A stretch of DNA of 64,000 nucleotides from CAMDPA01 sp964574325 (GTDB taxonomy: Bacteria; Pseudomonadota; Alphaproteobacteria; Rhizobiales; Hyphomicrobiaceae). How positions within the stretch are numbered: the stretch's first letter is position 1; every line of letters begins with the position of its first letter. The DNA lies in the NCBI GenBank assembly GCA_964574325.1, contig CAZNMY010000021.1, forward strand, positions 1 through 64,000, read 5' to 3'. The notes under the pieces are model-generated. The model saw only the letters and a list, made by a program, of their open reading frames with translations. It was not told the origin of the DNA and did not search any database. The translations under genes were made by a program, and so were the position numbers. Positions 1 through 8,125 of this stretch are shown here, one piece after another.

Positions 1-2
1 AG

Positions 3-686
3 TTCGGCGGTGTTCGCTTCGCGGCTGGCATCGGCTACTCGAACTACACGGCTCCCGATCGCGGCTTCTGCACCACCGGCGCCAGCGGCAACGCGGGTCC
101 TGGTGCCCAGACGCAGGTGTTCGGCGGGACCAGCGGTCCGGGCGGCACGGATCTCGGCTCGACGGGTGATTGCGACGCTCTGCAGTTGAGCGCCAGCATG
201 CTGCACGTCGCGACGGGGCTCTACCTGTCGGGTGGCTATGCCGAGCTCAACAACAAGCTCGCGCAGCAGTCGGTGACGGCACGCACCAACGGCAACCAGA
301 CCGGTGTCAGCGGCAAGAGCGACTTCTGGTGGATCCAGGGTGGCTGGCAGGCCAAGCTGAACCCGCTCGGCAACACGATCTTCTGGGCTCAGTACGTCGA
401 CGTCAACACGGGTGTGAACGCTGCCAACGGCATCGTCTCGACGATCTCGGGCGCGGACGTTCTGAACTCGATCGGTGGCACCGTGATCCAGCGTAGCGCG
501 AGCACGCAGGCTTGGGGTCTGGGCGTTTCTCAGCGGATCGACGCCGCTGCGATGACCCTGTACGCCGGCTTCCACAACATCCAGACCGAGTTGACGCTGG
601 GTTCGACGGCGAACAACACGGTTCGCAAGGCGAACCCGATCGACGACATGCAGGTGTTCTACACCGGCGCGACGATCCGGTTCTGA
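3..686 (+). CDS. Outer-membrane porin, C-terminal part (5' end outside window)
   Basis: The reading frame is open from the first bases of the window and stops at 686, so only the last ~227 residues are present. The protein is rich in Gly, Asn, Thr and alternating aromatic residues as in beta-barrel strands (for example FWWIQGGWQAKLN and TMTLYAGFHNIQ-like strands), and it ends in ...GATIRF; a C-terminal Phe is the known sorting signal recognised by the BAM complex. This matches alphaproteobacterial general porins, which form trimeric diffusion channels in the outer membrane. It is followed by two hairpins (790-813, 858-895). Substrate preference cannot be told from this fragment. Confidence 0.85.
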   Translation, partial: FGGVRFAAGIGYSNYTAPDRGFCTTGASGNAGPGAQTQVFGGTSGPGGTDLGSTGDCDALQLSASMLHVATGLYLSGGYAELNNKLAQQSVTARTNGNQTGVSGKSDFWWIQGGWQAKLNPLGNTIFWAQYVDVNTGVNAANGIVSTISGADVLNSIGGTVIQRSASTQAWGLGVSQRIDAAAMTLYAGFHNIQTELTLGSTANNTVRKANPIDDMQVFYTGATIRF

Positions 687-789
687 TCGGAGCAATGACG
701 CCGGGCCGGACTGCGCGAAGGTCCGCCCGGTTGTCCAATCAGCCTGAAACTCACGTCATCGGCATCTCCACCGTCGTGGACGTCTACCT

Positions 790-818
790 GGAGCCGCTTT
801 TCGGAGCGGCTCCATTTT
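790..818 (+). terminator. Rho-independent terminator after the porin gene
   Basis: A perfect 9-bp stem (790-798 with 805-813, GGAGCCGCT / AGCGGCTCC) with a six-base loop is followed by ATTTTG. It lies about 100 bases after the porin stop codon and would end porin transcription. Confidence 0.65.
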
Positions 819-857
819 GCGTGAGAGGGCTGCGGCGCGCCGCAGCGGCTCGACATG

Positions 858-895
858 AAAAAGGCCGCACTCCGTTCTGGAGGTGCGGCCTTTTT
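858..895. terminator. Bidirectional terminator between porin and gcdH
   Basis: A run of five A (858-862), a stem GGCCGCAC / GTGCGGCC (863-870 with 883-890) and a run of five T (891-895) form a symmetric structure. It can terminate transcription from both sides, which suits the convergent porin and gcdH genes. Confidence 0.8.
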
Positions 896-912
896 CCTTC
901 GATTGCAGGCGA

Positions 913-2121
913 TCAGAAAAACGCCTGAAGGCCGGTCTGGGCGCGACCGAGGATCAGCGCATGGACATCGTGCGTCCCTTCGTAGGTGTTGACCGTCTCG
1001 AGGTTCGCGGCGTGCCGCATCACGTGGTACTCGGCCATGATGCCGTTGCCGCCGTGCATGTCGCGGGCGATGCGGGCGATGTCGAGGGCCTTGCCGGCGT
1101 TGTTGCGCTTGATGATGCTGATCGTCTCGGGGGCGAGTTTGCCTTCGTCGAACAGGCGGCCGACGCGAAGTGCGCCCTGCAGGCCGAGCGAGATCTCCGT
1201 CATCATGTCAGCCAGTTTCTTCTGGACGAGTTGGGTGGCGGCGAGCGGTCGGTTGAACTGCTTGCGATCCATCGTGTAGGCGAGCGCCCGGTGCCAGCAG
1301 TCCTCGGCGGCGCCCATGGCACCCCAGGCGATGCCGTAGCGGGCTCGGTTGAGGCAGCCGAAGGGTCCCTTGAGGCCGGAGACATTCGGCAGCATCGCGT
1401 CTTCGGGGACGACGACGCCGTCCATCACGACTTCGCCCGTCGTCGAGGTGCGCAGCGACAGCTTGCCCTCGATCTTCGGAGCCGACAGCCCCTTCATGCC
1501 CTTTTCGAGGATGAAGCCGCGGATCTCATCGCCATGCGCCGAGGACTTGGCCCAGATGACGAAGACATCGGCGATCGGGGCGTTCGAGATCCACATCTTG
1601 GCGCCGGAGATGCGATAGCCGTCGGCGACTTTTTCGGCGCGCGTGGTCATGCCACCGGGATCGGAGCCGGCATTGGGCTCCGTCAGTCCGAAGCAGCCGA
1701 TCCATTCGCCGCTGGCGAGCTTGGGGAGATACTTCTTGCGTTGGGCTTCGCTGCCGTAGGCGTTGATCGGGTACATGACCAGCGAGGCCTGCACCGAAAG
1801 CATCGAGCGGTAGCCGCTGTCGACCCGCTCGATTTCGCGTGCGACGAGACCATAGGAAACGTAGTTCGCTCCAGATCCGCCATACTGGGTCGGTACGACG
1901 ACGCCGAGCAGGCCGAGCGCGCCCATCTCGGGGAAGATCTCGCGGTCGGTGATCTCGTCGAGGTAGGCTTTGGTGACGCGCGGCGCGAGTTTGTCCTGGG
2001 CGAAGTCGCGGGCGGTGTCGCGGATCAGCCGCTCTTCCTCGCCGAGCTGGTCCTCCATCAGGAAGGGGTCCTGCCACTGGAACTGTGCCTTGGAAGCTTT
2101 CGACTTGGCGCTATCTGACAT
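913..2121 (-). CDS. gcdH: Glutaryl-CoA dehydrogenase
   Basis: This 402-residue FAD enzyme of the acyl-CoA dehydrogenase family oxidises and decarboxylates glutaryl-CoA to crotonyl-CoA in lysine, tryptophan and benzoate breakdown. The length and the signatures fit GcdH rather than a generic family member: TEPNAGSDP near residue 148 for flavin/substrate contacts, a GGNGI stretch near 355, and the C-terminal NTYEGTHDVHALILGRAQTG in which Glu381 is the expected catalytic base. The start is the ATG at 2121 with GAGG about ten bases upstream. It is divergent from the hydrolase gene at 2279 and stands alone, with no visible regulator or electron-transfer flavoprotein genes beside it. Confidence 0.93.
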   Translation of the reverse strand: MSDSAKSKASKAQFQWQDPFLMEDQLGEEERLIRDTARDFAQDKLAPRVTKAYLDEITDREIFPEMGALGLLGVVVPTQYGGSGANYVSYGLVAREIERVDSGYRSMLSVQASLVMYPINAYGSEAQRKKYLPKLASGEWIGCFGLTEPNAGSDPGGMTTRAEKVADGYRISGAKMWISNAPIADVFVIWAKSSAHGDEIRGFILEKGMKGLSAPKIEGKLSLRTSTTGEVVMDGVVVPEDAMLPNVSGLKGPFGCLNRARYGIAWGAMGAAEDCWHRALAYTMDRKQFNRPLAATQLVQKKLADMMTEISLGLQGALRVGRLFDEGKLAPETISIIKRNNAGKALDIARIARDMHGGNGIMAEYHVMRHAANLETVNTYEGTHDVHALILGRAQTGLQAFF

Positions 2122-2278
2122 TGCGGGCGAACCTCGGCGATTGTGCGGTTGCGTCGTCTGGTGACGCGCTTTTGAACGGCTGGATGCGCTGTTCTAGAGC
2201 AGGTTGAGAATTGCGTCGACCCTCGGGTGGCCTCGGCGCGCGGGAATGGTCTGCGGTGACTGAAGGGAAGTTCGGTGA

Positions 2279-3097
2279 ATGCGTTTGGTGCGGATGGCTT
2301 TGGGTTTGGCGGGACTGGTTTATGGCTTGGTCGTCCTGGTGGCGTGGGCTGGGCAGCGGCATCTCGTCTACAATCCCGATCCCCGGAAGATGTCGCCGTC
2401 GGCGGTGGGGCTCGGCAACGTGGAAGAGCGCTGGATCGAGGCTGCCAATGGCGCCCGGGTCGTGGCGTGGTACGGCCGGGCCCGTGCAGGGCAGCCGACG
2501 CTGCTCTATTTTCACGGGAATGGCGGTAATCTCGCATTGCGCGCGGAACGCATACGGCGGTTCATGCAGCGGGGCTGGGGCGTCTACATGATGTCCTATC
2601 GGGGATACAGCGGCTCCGGTGGCGTGCCCTCCGAGAACGACAACGTATCGGACGCCAAGCTCGCCTGGCAGGATCTGCTCCGCATTGGTGCGGGTCCGCA
2701 GGATGTCGTGATCTACGGGGAATCGCTCGGCACGGGTGTGGCGACGCAGGTCGCAATCGATACGGCGGCGCGCGGGCTCATCCTCGATGCGCCGTTCACC
2801 TCGCTCGTCGACATCGGCGCGAGCCGTTATCCGATGCTGCCGGTCAGCCTGCTGCTCAGCCATCGCTACGAGACGATCAAGGTGATCGGCGAAGTGCGGA
2901 TGCCGCTGCTCGTGGTGCACGGCGAAGCCGACCGTATCGTGCCGGTCGAGATGGGGCGGAAAGTGTTCGCTGCGGCAACACGGGCGCCGGAGCCCAAGCG
3001 GATCGTCACGCTGCCCGGCGCGGGACACGCGAACCACATGCGGTTCGGCTCGTTCGAGGCGATCGCGGCATTCGTCAACGACGTCAGAATGCGGTGA
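2279..3097 (+). CDS. Membrane-anchored alpha/beta hydrolase (ABHD12/13-like)
   Basis: The 272-residue protein has one N-terminal membrane segment (about residues 5-25) and then a complete alpha/beta hydrolase fold. FHGNGGN (78-84) supplies the oxyanion region, GESLGTG gives the nucleophile Ser149, HGEAD gives the acid Asp218 and GAGH gives His250. This set is typical of the 'alpha/beta hydrolase of unknown function, BEM46/ABHD13' group, probably an esterase or thioesterase facing the periplasm or membrane. The substrate is unknown. It is divergent from gcdH and about 100 bases ahead of a binding-protein gene, with no sign of coupling to either. Confidence 0.8.
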   Translation: MRLVRMALGLAGLVYGLVVLVAWAGQRHLVYNPDPRKMSPSAVGLGNVEERWIEAANGARVVAWYGRARAGQPTLLYFHGNGGNLALRAERIRRFMQRGWGVYMMSYRGYSGSGGVPSENDNVSDAKLAWQDLLRIGAGPQDVVIYGESLGTGVATQVAIDTAARGLILDAPFTSLVDIGASRYPMLPVSLLLSHRYETIKVIGEVRMPLLVVHGEADRIVPVEMGRKVFAAATRAPEPKRIVTLPGAGHANHMRFGSFEAIAAFVNDVRMR

Positions 3098-3199
3098 GGA
3101 ACATTCCGACGCGGGCGTTGGCTGAGGCGTGATGTCGAAGTAGTGTGCACCGGCTGGGCAGGATGAAGCATGCCACAGAGCAGCGATTGGGAGAGATGG

Positions 3200-4234
3200 A
3201 TGCTGAAGCCATTGGCGACATGGGCGATCGTGGTGGCTGCAGCACTGTCGGGTTCCGCGCACGATGGCCGGGCACAGGAAAGGGTTCGCGTCGGCTGGGT
3301 GCCGGCGATGGTGTCGAGCCCGCTGATGATCGCGCGGGAGAAGGGCTATTTCAAACAGGCGGGTCTCGATCTCGAGTTGGAGAGCGTTACGACGGCGACC
3401 GACGCCATGGCGCACGTCGGCACCAACCGGATGCAGGTTCTCGAAGGCGGTGTGCAGGCGAACTTCTTCAATGCGCTGATTGCCAAGTATCCGATCATCA
3501 TCGCCGCCGATCGAGCTTCGACCCCGCTCGGCCACCTCGTGATGATCCGGCCGGATCTGAAGGACGAGATCAAGAGCCTGAAGGATCTCAAGGGGCGCAC
3601 GATCAGCATCGCCGGCGCCGGATCGATCATCGCCTACGAGATGGACAAGCTGTTGCGGACGGTGGGGCTGTCGCTGAAGGACACCAACGTCAAGGTGCTG
3701 CCGATCCCGCAGCTTCCGGTGGCGTTCGCCAACAAGGTCATCGATGCTGCGGATGTCTACGCGCCGATGACGCATCAACTCGAGCAGCAGAAGATCGCGG
3801 TTCGCCTCGTCGATCCCGATGATATCCTGACCGACATGGTCGTCGCCGTGAGCATCATCAACAAGGACTGGGCAAGGGAGAAGCCAGCGGCGGCGCAGGC
3901 GTTCTTCCTCGCTCTGATGCGGGGAACACGTGACTATTGCCAAGCCTATCACGGGGGCCGTAACCGTCAGGAGATCGTGGATATCCTGATGCGGACAGGC
4001 ATCGAGAAGCGGCTGGATATACTGGCGCTACCTTGGCCGTCACGGCGGGCGACGGGGCGGGTCGAGCCGGCCGCGATCGGCGAAATATACGACTGGTACA
4101 AGGCGAACGGGTTCGTGAAGGGCGAGTTGGCTCGGGACCTATTTGTCGACAACAGCTACGTCGATGCAGCCAATGCCAAGCTCGGACCGTTCGCAATCGA
4201 GAATGCCAGTAGCACATCGCGGGGGTGCCGCTGA
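3200..4234 (+). CDS. ABC transporter substrate-binding protein, NitT/TauT (NMT1/THI5-like) family
   Basis: A periplasmic binding protein of about 344 residues. I start it at the ATG at 3200 because GGGAGAG sits just upstream and the first residues (MLKPLATWAIVVAAALSG...GRAQ) form a signal peptide ending at an AxA-like site; an upstream ATG at 3170 is possible but would put a charged extension before the signal. The mature part opens with RVRVGWVPAMVSSPLMIAREKGYF, the family hallmark for proteins that bind nitrate, sulfonates or pyrimidine precursors. No permease or ATPase genes are next to it, so it is an orphan binding protein whose transporter must lie elsewhere. Ligand unknown. Confidence 0.8.
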   Translation: MLKPLATWAIVVAAALSGSAHDGRAQERVRVGWVPAMVSSPLMIAREKGYFKQAGLDLELESVTTATDAMAHVGTNRMQVLEGGVQANFFNALIAKYPIIIAADRASTPLGHLVMIRPDLKDEIKSLKDLKGRTISIAGAGSIIAYEMDKLLRTVGLSLKDTNVKVLPIPQLPVAFANKVIDAADVYAPMTHQLEQQKIAVRLVDPDDILTDMVVAVSIINKDWAREKPAAAQAFFLALMRGTRDYCQAYHGGRNRQEIVDILMRTGIEKRLDILALPWPSRRATGRVEPAAIGEIYDWYKANGFVKGELARDLFVDNSYVDAANAKLGPFAIENASSTSRGCR

Positions 4235-4369
4235 CGCAGCTTACGTGACGGGGCTTACTTGACGGAGCTTACCGGGTTGCGCGGTCCAAGCGATGCGTGA
4301 CAGCCCGGAGGGAACCGAACACCTGTCGCGCGCAAAGTGCGGAACACGCAGAGCCGCTCACAAATGAAA

Positions 4370-4398
4370 GCGCCCACCCCGGGGGGAGGGGTGGGCGC
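4370..4398. terminator. Strong GC hairpin between convergent genes
   Basis: A perfect 11-bp stem GCGCCCACCCC / GGGGTGGGCGC with a seven-base purine loop. No T run follows on either strand, so it may be a Rho-dependent or stabilising 3' structure rather than a classic terminator. Confidence 0.45.
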
Positions 4399-4415
4399 GA
4401 AGCGCTCTGAAGCGC

Positions 4416-4440
4416 CGGCATCGGGAGGGAACCGATGCCG
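4416..4440. terminator. Second hairpin in the same gap
   Basis: A perfect 9-bp stem CGGCATCGG / CCGATGCCG with a seven-base loop (GAGGGAA), 17 bases after the previous hairpin. Tandem hairpins of equal loop size suggest a structured RNA 3' end or paired termination signals for the two convergent genes. Confidence 0.4.
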
Positions 4441-4580
4441 CAGGTCGACGTCTTCGGTTAGACGGGGGGGCACTACCGAAATAGTGACGCCGCCTGCATG
4501 CGATTAACATAAGCTCAAGCCGGTGTGTTTCAATAGGCCCTAACGCAATCGATCACGCAAATGTTACCGGATGTTTCGGC

Positions 4581-4589
4581 TTATCCACA
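4581..4589 (+). promoter_or_regulatory. Isolated DnaA-box match
   Basis: TTATCCACA matches the strict DnaA box consensus exactly. I find no second perfect box close by, so this is not evidence of a replication origin; it could titrate DnaA or be chance. Confidence 0.3.
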
Positions 4590-4712
4590 GAGTCAGCGCT
4601 TGCCCGTAGTCAGAATTGCAACACGTGCGTTGTCCGAGCCGATGTGATTCGTCTTGTGGTTGTACCGTGGCGCCTCTCCTGCGAAACAGGTGGTCCGCTG
4701 GTGCGGGTGACG

Positions 4713-5396
4713 CTACTTCCTATCGAACACATTGCCGGCATCCCAGACGAACATCTGGCTATCGATGGCATCTGTCTTGTTGAGATCCGCCACCTCGACC
4801 TTCGTTTCGAGGCCCTGGGGATCGCGCACGACCCACTCCTTCAAGTCGAAGCCGGGTTTCTTGGTGAAAATCAGTTGCACGCGGCCGGGGGCGTCGGGAC
4901 TCTTGTCCTGCAGGGCGACGATCACGAGGTCGTCGGATTCCTGGACATCCAATATGCGAGCATCGCGGATCAGGTCGACATTCACCTTGAGAAGGAGGCG
5001 GAAGGGCGTGTTGTCCAATTCGACCGCATCCTCGTTGGACTGGTCCGGCTCCTTGATCCGCAACAATCTTCCGTCGGACGCCATGATCTTGCGGCTCGGC
5101 GCCGCATAGTCGAAGCGGAACTTGCCGGGCTTCTGCACGAAGAAGCGACCGCGCGAGCGCTTTTTGTCGGGGTCCGTCTGAACGAACGTGCCCTTCATCT
5201 GCTTCAGCGTGTTGAAGTAGCCGCTGACCTGCTTGACCGCTTCGGTCTGCTTCGCGTCGAGTTTGATCTCGGCGTTGCCTTGCGGCGTCGCGCTGGCGGC
5301 CCAGCCGCCCGCGGTCTGAGACTGGCCGTTCGTACTGACGGCGAGTGCGGCTGCGAACAGCGGCACCGCGATCCAACGGCTAATTCTGCGGCGCAT
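4713..5396 (-). CDS. lolA: Outer-membrane lipoprotein carrier protein LolA
   Basis: LolA shuttles lipoproteins released by LolCDE across the periplasm to the outer membrane. The 227-residue protein has a signal peptide (MRRRISRWIAVPLFAAALAV...) and the family core: FNTLKQMKGTFVQTDPD, a RFFVQKPGKFRFDYAAPS segment, and the C-terminal DLNKTDAIDSQMFVWDA. I start at the ATG at 5396, which has AAGGGGA upstream; an in-frame ATG at 5423 lacks this and would precede the signal. It follows ftsK on the same strand, a common alphaproteobacterial order, but a terminator overlapping the ftsK stop codon (5544-5570) suggests it has its own promoter. Confidence 0.9.
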   Translation of the reverse strand: MRRRISRWIAVPLFAAALAVSTNGQSQTAGGWAASATPQGNAEIKLDAKQTEAVKQVSGYFNTLKQMKGTFVQTDPDKKRSRGRFFVQKPGKFRFDYAAPSRKIMASDGRLLRIKEPDQSNEDAVELDNTPFRLLLKVNVDLIRDARILDVQESDDLVIVALQDKSPDAPGRVQLIFTKKPGFDLKEWVVRDPQGLETKVEVADLNKTDAIDSQMFVWDAGNVFDRK

Positions 5397-5543
5397 GGCT
5401 TCCCCTTGGAGGTCGATACGCAATGCGATGTCTCAACATTGAGTCCAGAAGTTGGCGAAACATACCGACCCCAGCCCCGCGAGCAAGTAGCGTCGAGGGG
5501 CTGTGGGTGGAATTTGGAAAGGTGGGGCCGATCTGCCAGCTGT

Positions 5544-5570
5544 AAAAAATGGGCCGCGGGTCAAGCGGCC
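5544..5570 (-). terminator. Terminator overlapping the ftsK stop codon
   Basis: Read on the minus strand, GGCCGC (5570-5565), a seven-base loop and GCGGCC (5557-5552) are followed by C and ATTTTTT. The 5' arm starts before the ftsK stop codon at 5563-5561, so the stop lies in the loop. Confidence 0.7.
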
Positions 5571-8110
5571 GAGCGGGCGCGGGGCGGCTCGCGATCCGGG
5601 GCTTGCACGTGAATGGCGCGCCGTCCGAACATATTTGACGCGCCGACGAGACCTTCCCGCTCCATGCGCTCGATCAGGCCGGCTGCGATCACCTCGGATA
5701 TGCCGAGGCGGCGATGGAGATGACCGCTCGATACCTTGCGGTCGCCGGCGACGACGGCAACGGCCGAGGCATAGAGTTCTTCGTGGGCACGCGCCTCGGC
5801 TGCAGCCTGCTTGTCGGCCTGCTTGTCTCCCGAGCGGGTGGAATTTCCCCCGCGGCCTTTGGGTGCGGTCGGGGGCGGTGCGTTGGCCATGAGGTCGATG
5901 TAGGCGGGTTCGCCCTGGTCGCGGAGGGCTTCGGTGACGCGCTCGATCTCCTCGTCGGAAACGTAGGCGCCGTGTACGCGGAGGTGATGGCCCGAGCCCG
6001 AGGTCAGCAGCATGTCGCCGTGGCCGAGCAGTTGCTCGGCACCGGCCTCGTTGATGATGGTGCGGCTGTCGATCTTGGAGGCGACGCGGAACGAGATACG
6101 GACGGGGAAATTCGCCTTGATCGTGCCGGTTACGACGTCGACGGAGGGACGCTGCGTCGCCATGACCAGATGGATGCCGGCGGCACGGGCCTTCTGGGCG
6201 AGCCTCTGGATCGAGCCTTCGACGCGTTTGCCCGCAGTCACCATGAGATCGGCAAGCTCGTCGATGACGACGACGATGTAGGGCATCGGCGCGTCGTCGA
6301 TCTGCACGCGTTCATAGATCGCTTTTCCGGTGGTGTTGTCGAAGCCGGTCTGGACGGTACGCGTGAGATCGGTTCCGGTCGCCTTGGCGTTGCGGACCTT
6401 GGCGTTGAAGCTCTCGATGTTGCGCGTGCCCTGCTGGGCCATGCGGCGGTAGCGGTTCTCCATCTCGCCGACGGCCCAATCGAGAGCCTGGGTCGCCTCG
6501 ATGGGATCGGTGATGACGGGATGCAAAAGGTGGGGGATGCGGTCGTACTGCGACAGCTCCAGCATTTTCGGATCGATGAGCAGCAGGCGCAGGTCCGTCG
6601 GCTCGAGGTGATAGAGCAGCGACAGGATCATGGCATTGAGGCCGACCGACTTGCCGGAACCGGTGGTGCCGGCGACGAGCAGGTGCGGCATTCGGGCGAG
6701 GTCGAGGGCGACGGGTTCGCCGCCGATGCCCTTGCCGAGCGCCAGCGGCAGGTTCATCGTCTGATTGGTGTACGTCTCGCTTTCCAGGATATCGCGGAGA
6801 ACGACGGTTTCACGGACGTCGTTGGGCACCTCGATGCCGATGGTGGTGCGGCCGGGAGTGGTCGAGACGCGCACGGCGTTGGCGCCGAGTTCGCGCGCGA
6901 AGTCGTCGGCGAGGCCGATGATGCGGGCGATCTTGGTGCCGCGTACGGGCTCGAATTCGTAGCGCGTGACGACGGGGCCGGGGCGGGCCTCGCGGATATC
7001 GCCCTTCACACCGAAGGCCGACATCACCTCGAGAAGCGTGCTGGCGCCGGTGTCGACATCGAGTTCGTGCCGACGTGGCGCGCTGGGCGCCCGGCGGAGC
7101 AGGTTGACGCTGGGCTTGCGATAGGCAGCGGCCTTGCCGCGCGCTTTCGCGAGCGTCGTCTTGAGGACGGGAATAATCCGTGGCGCGCCGGGCTTGACGG
7201 TCGGCGAAGTGCTCGGCGCAAACCGTTCGGCGAAGGCGCGGGCGGTGTCGTCGGTGTCGTCGGATGCGCCGCCGTCCAGGGCGTGGGTGTCGATCGGCTT
7301 CGGCAGATCGCGTTCGGGATGCAGGGGGACGCCGAGTTCGAAGCCGCGCTGGTGCGTCGGCATCAGGGACGGAGGCTCGGGCAGTTGGGGCTCGGGCGCA
7401 TGACGGTCGGGTTGGCGGTCGGCTGGGCGTTTGGTTGGGCCATTGACAGGGGCGGGTCCGGGGGGCGGCGATGCGGCGGGAGTTTCGACCTCGGCCGCGG
7501 GGGCAGCAGCGAGGGCCGCCTTCGTCCAAAGCAGTCTGGTGCGCAGGCCCAAGGAGAGGCCCAGGGACTTCGACAACAGCATCGCACCGCCCAAGCCGAG
7601 GAGCAGGACGGTGATCCTGCTGTCGCGTTCGAAGCCGAAGCGGGACATCGCAGCCGAGGCGATGTTGTGGACGAAGTCACCGAGGGTCCCGCCGGCGCCG
7701 CCCAGGAGCGGCCAGCCGGGGATGTCGGGCAAGCCCGACGCTGCACCGGCAAGGGCCAGGACAGCGGCGAGCGCGCCGACCAGCTTGAGGCGGAAGCGCG
7801 CAATCCAGCGCACGCTGGCGAGCAGTTCCAGGCCCCAGACCATCGGGCAGATCATCGCGAAGATGCAGGCGATGCCCAGCGTATGGACCATCATGTCGGA
7901 GAGGCCGGCGCCGGCATTGCCCAGGAGATTGCGGACGGCCCGGCTCGATGCGCCATCGCGCAATTGCCAGGACAGGAGGGCGAGCCAACTCGTAGCGGCT
8001 GTCGCGACCAGCGCACCGCCGGCGATGCGGACGCCGAGATCGGTCAGGGAATGCTCGAGGGACGGCGGCAGCAACCGCTGCTGGTCGGGGCCAGGACGCT
8101 GTACGGACAT
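5561..8110 (-). CDS. ftsK: DNA translocase FtsK
   Basis: FtsK couples cell division to chromosome segregation by pumping DNA at the septum and activating XerCD at dif. The 849-residue protein shows the full layout: about four membrane segments in the first 200 residues, a short Pro/Ala-rich linker (about 210-300), the motor with Walker A GTTGSGKSVGLN near residue 480 and Walker B LLLIDPKMLEL, and a winged-helix gamma domain at the end (VSSGHLHRRLGISEVIAAGLIERM) that reads polar KOPS sequences. The linker is far shorter than in E. coli, as is usual in alphaproteobacteria. It lies 15 bases after the aminotransferase gene on the same strand, so the two may share a transcript. Confidence 0.96.
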   Translation of the reverse strand: MSVQRPGPDQQRLLPPSLEHSLTDLGVRIAGGALVATAATSWLALLSWQLRDGASSRAVRNLLGNAGAGLSDMMVHTLGIACIFAMICPMVWGLELLASVRWIARFRLKLVGALAAVLALAGAASGLPDIPGWPLLGGAGGTLGDFVHNIASAAMSRFGFERDSRITVLLLGLGGAMLLSKSLGLSLGLRTRLLWTKAALAAAPAAEVETPAASPPPGPAPVNGPTKRPADRQPDRHAPEPQLPEPPSLMPTHQRGFELGVPLHPERDLPKPIDTHALDGGASDDTDDTARAFAERFAPSTSPTVKPGAPRIIPVLKTTLAKARGKAAAYRKPSVNLLRRAPSAPRRHELDVDTGASTLLEVMSAFGVKGDIREARPGPVVTRYEFEPVRGTKIARIIGLADDFARELGANAVRVSTTPGRTTIGIEVPNDVRETVVLRDILESETYTNQTMNLPLALGKGIGGEPVALDLARMPHLLVAGTTGSGKSVGLNAMILSLLYHLEPTDLRLLLIDPKMLELSQYDRIPHLLHPVITDPIEATQALDWAVGEMENRYRRMAQQGTRNIESFNAKVRNAKATGTDLTRTVQTGFDNTTGKAIYERVQIDDAPMPYIVVVIDELADLMVTAGKRVEGSIQRLAQKARAAGIHLVMATQRPSVDVVTGTIKANFPVRISFRVASKIDSRTIINEAGAEQLLGHGDMLLTSGSGHHLRVHGAYVSDEEIERVTEALRDQGEPAYIDLMANAPPPTAPKGRGGNSTRSGDKQADKQAAAEARAHEELYASAVAVVAGDRKVSSGHLHRRLGISEVIAAGLIERMEREGLVGASNMFGRRAIHVQAPDREPPRARSAA

Positions 8111-8125
8111 GGTGCGGGATCGAGC

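Larger units (their letters stand above)
4235..4712. other. Intergenic stretch with two hairpins and a DnaA-box match
   Basis: This 478-base gap separates the convergent binding-protein and lolA genes. It holds two strong hairpins (4370-4398 and 4416-4440), a G run, and a more AT-rich stretch from about 4480 to 4640 with a perfect TTATCCACA at 4581-4589. I see no open reading frame with a ribosome binding site here. A small RNA is possible but unproven. Confidence 0.4.

Noticed and set aside
883..2118. 411-codon plus-strand frame over gcdH
   Set aside because: It is a mirror of the real gcdH frame; no ribosome binding site and no recognisable domain.
2111..3952. 613-codon minus-strand frame
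   Set aside because: It is antisense to the alpha/beta hydrolase and the binding protein, both of which have catalytic or family motifs and ribosome binding sites.
4480..4712. Replication origin candidate around the DnaA box
   Set aside because: Only one perfect DnaA box, no AT-rich unwinding repeats and no dnaA, dnaN, hemE or parAB genes nearby.
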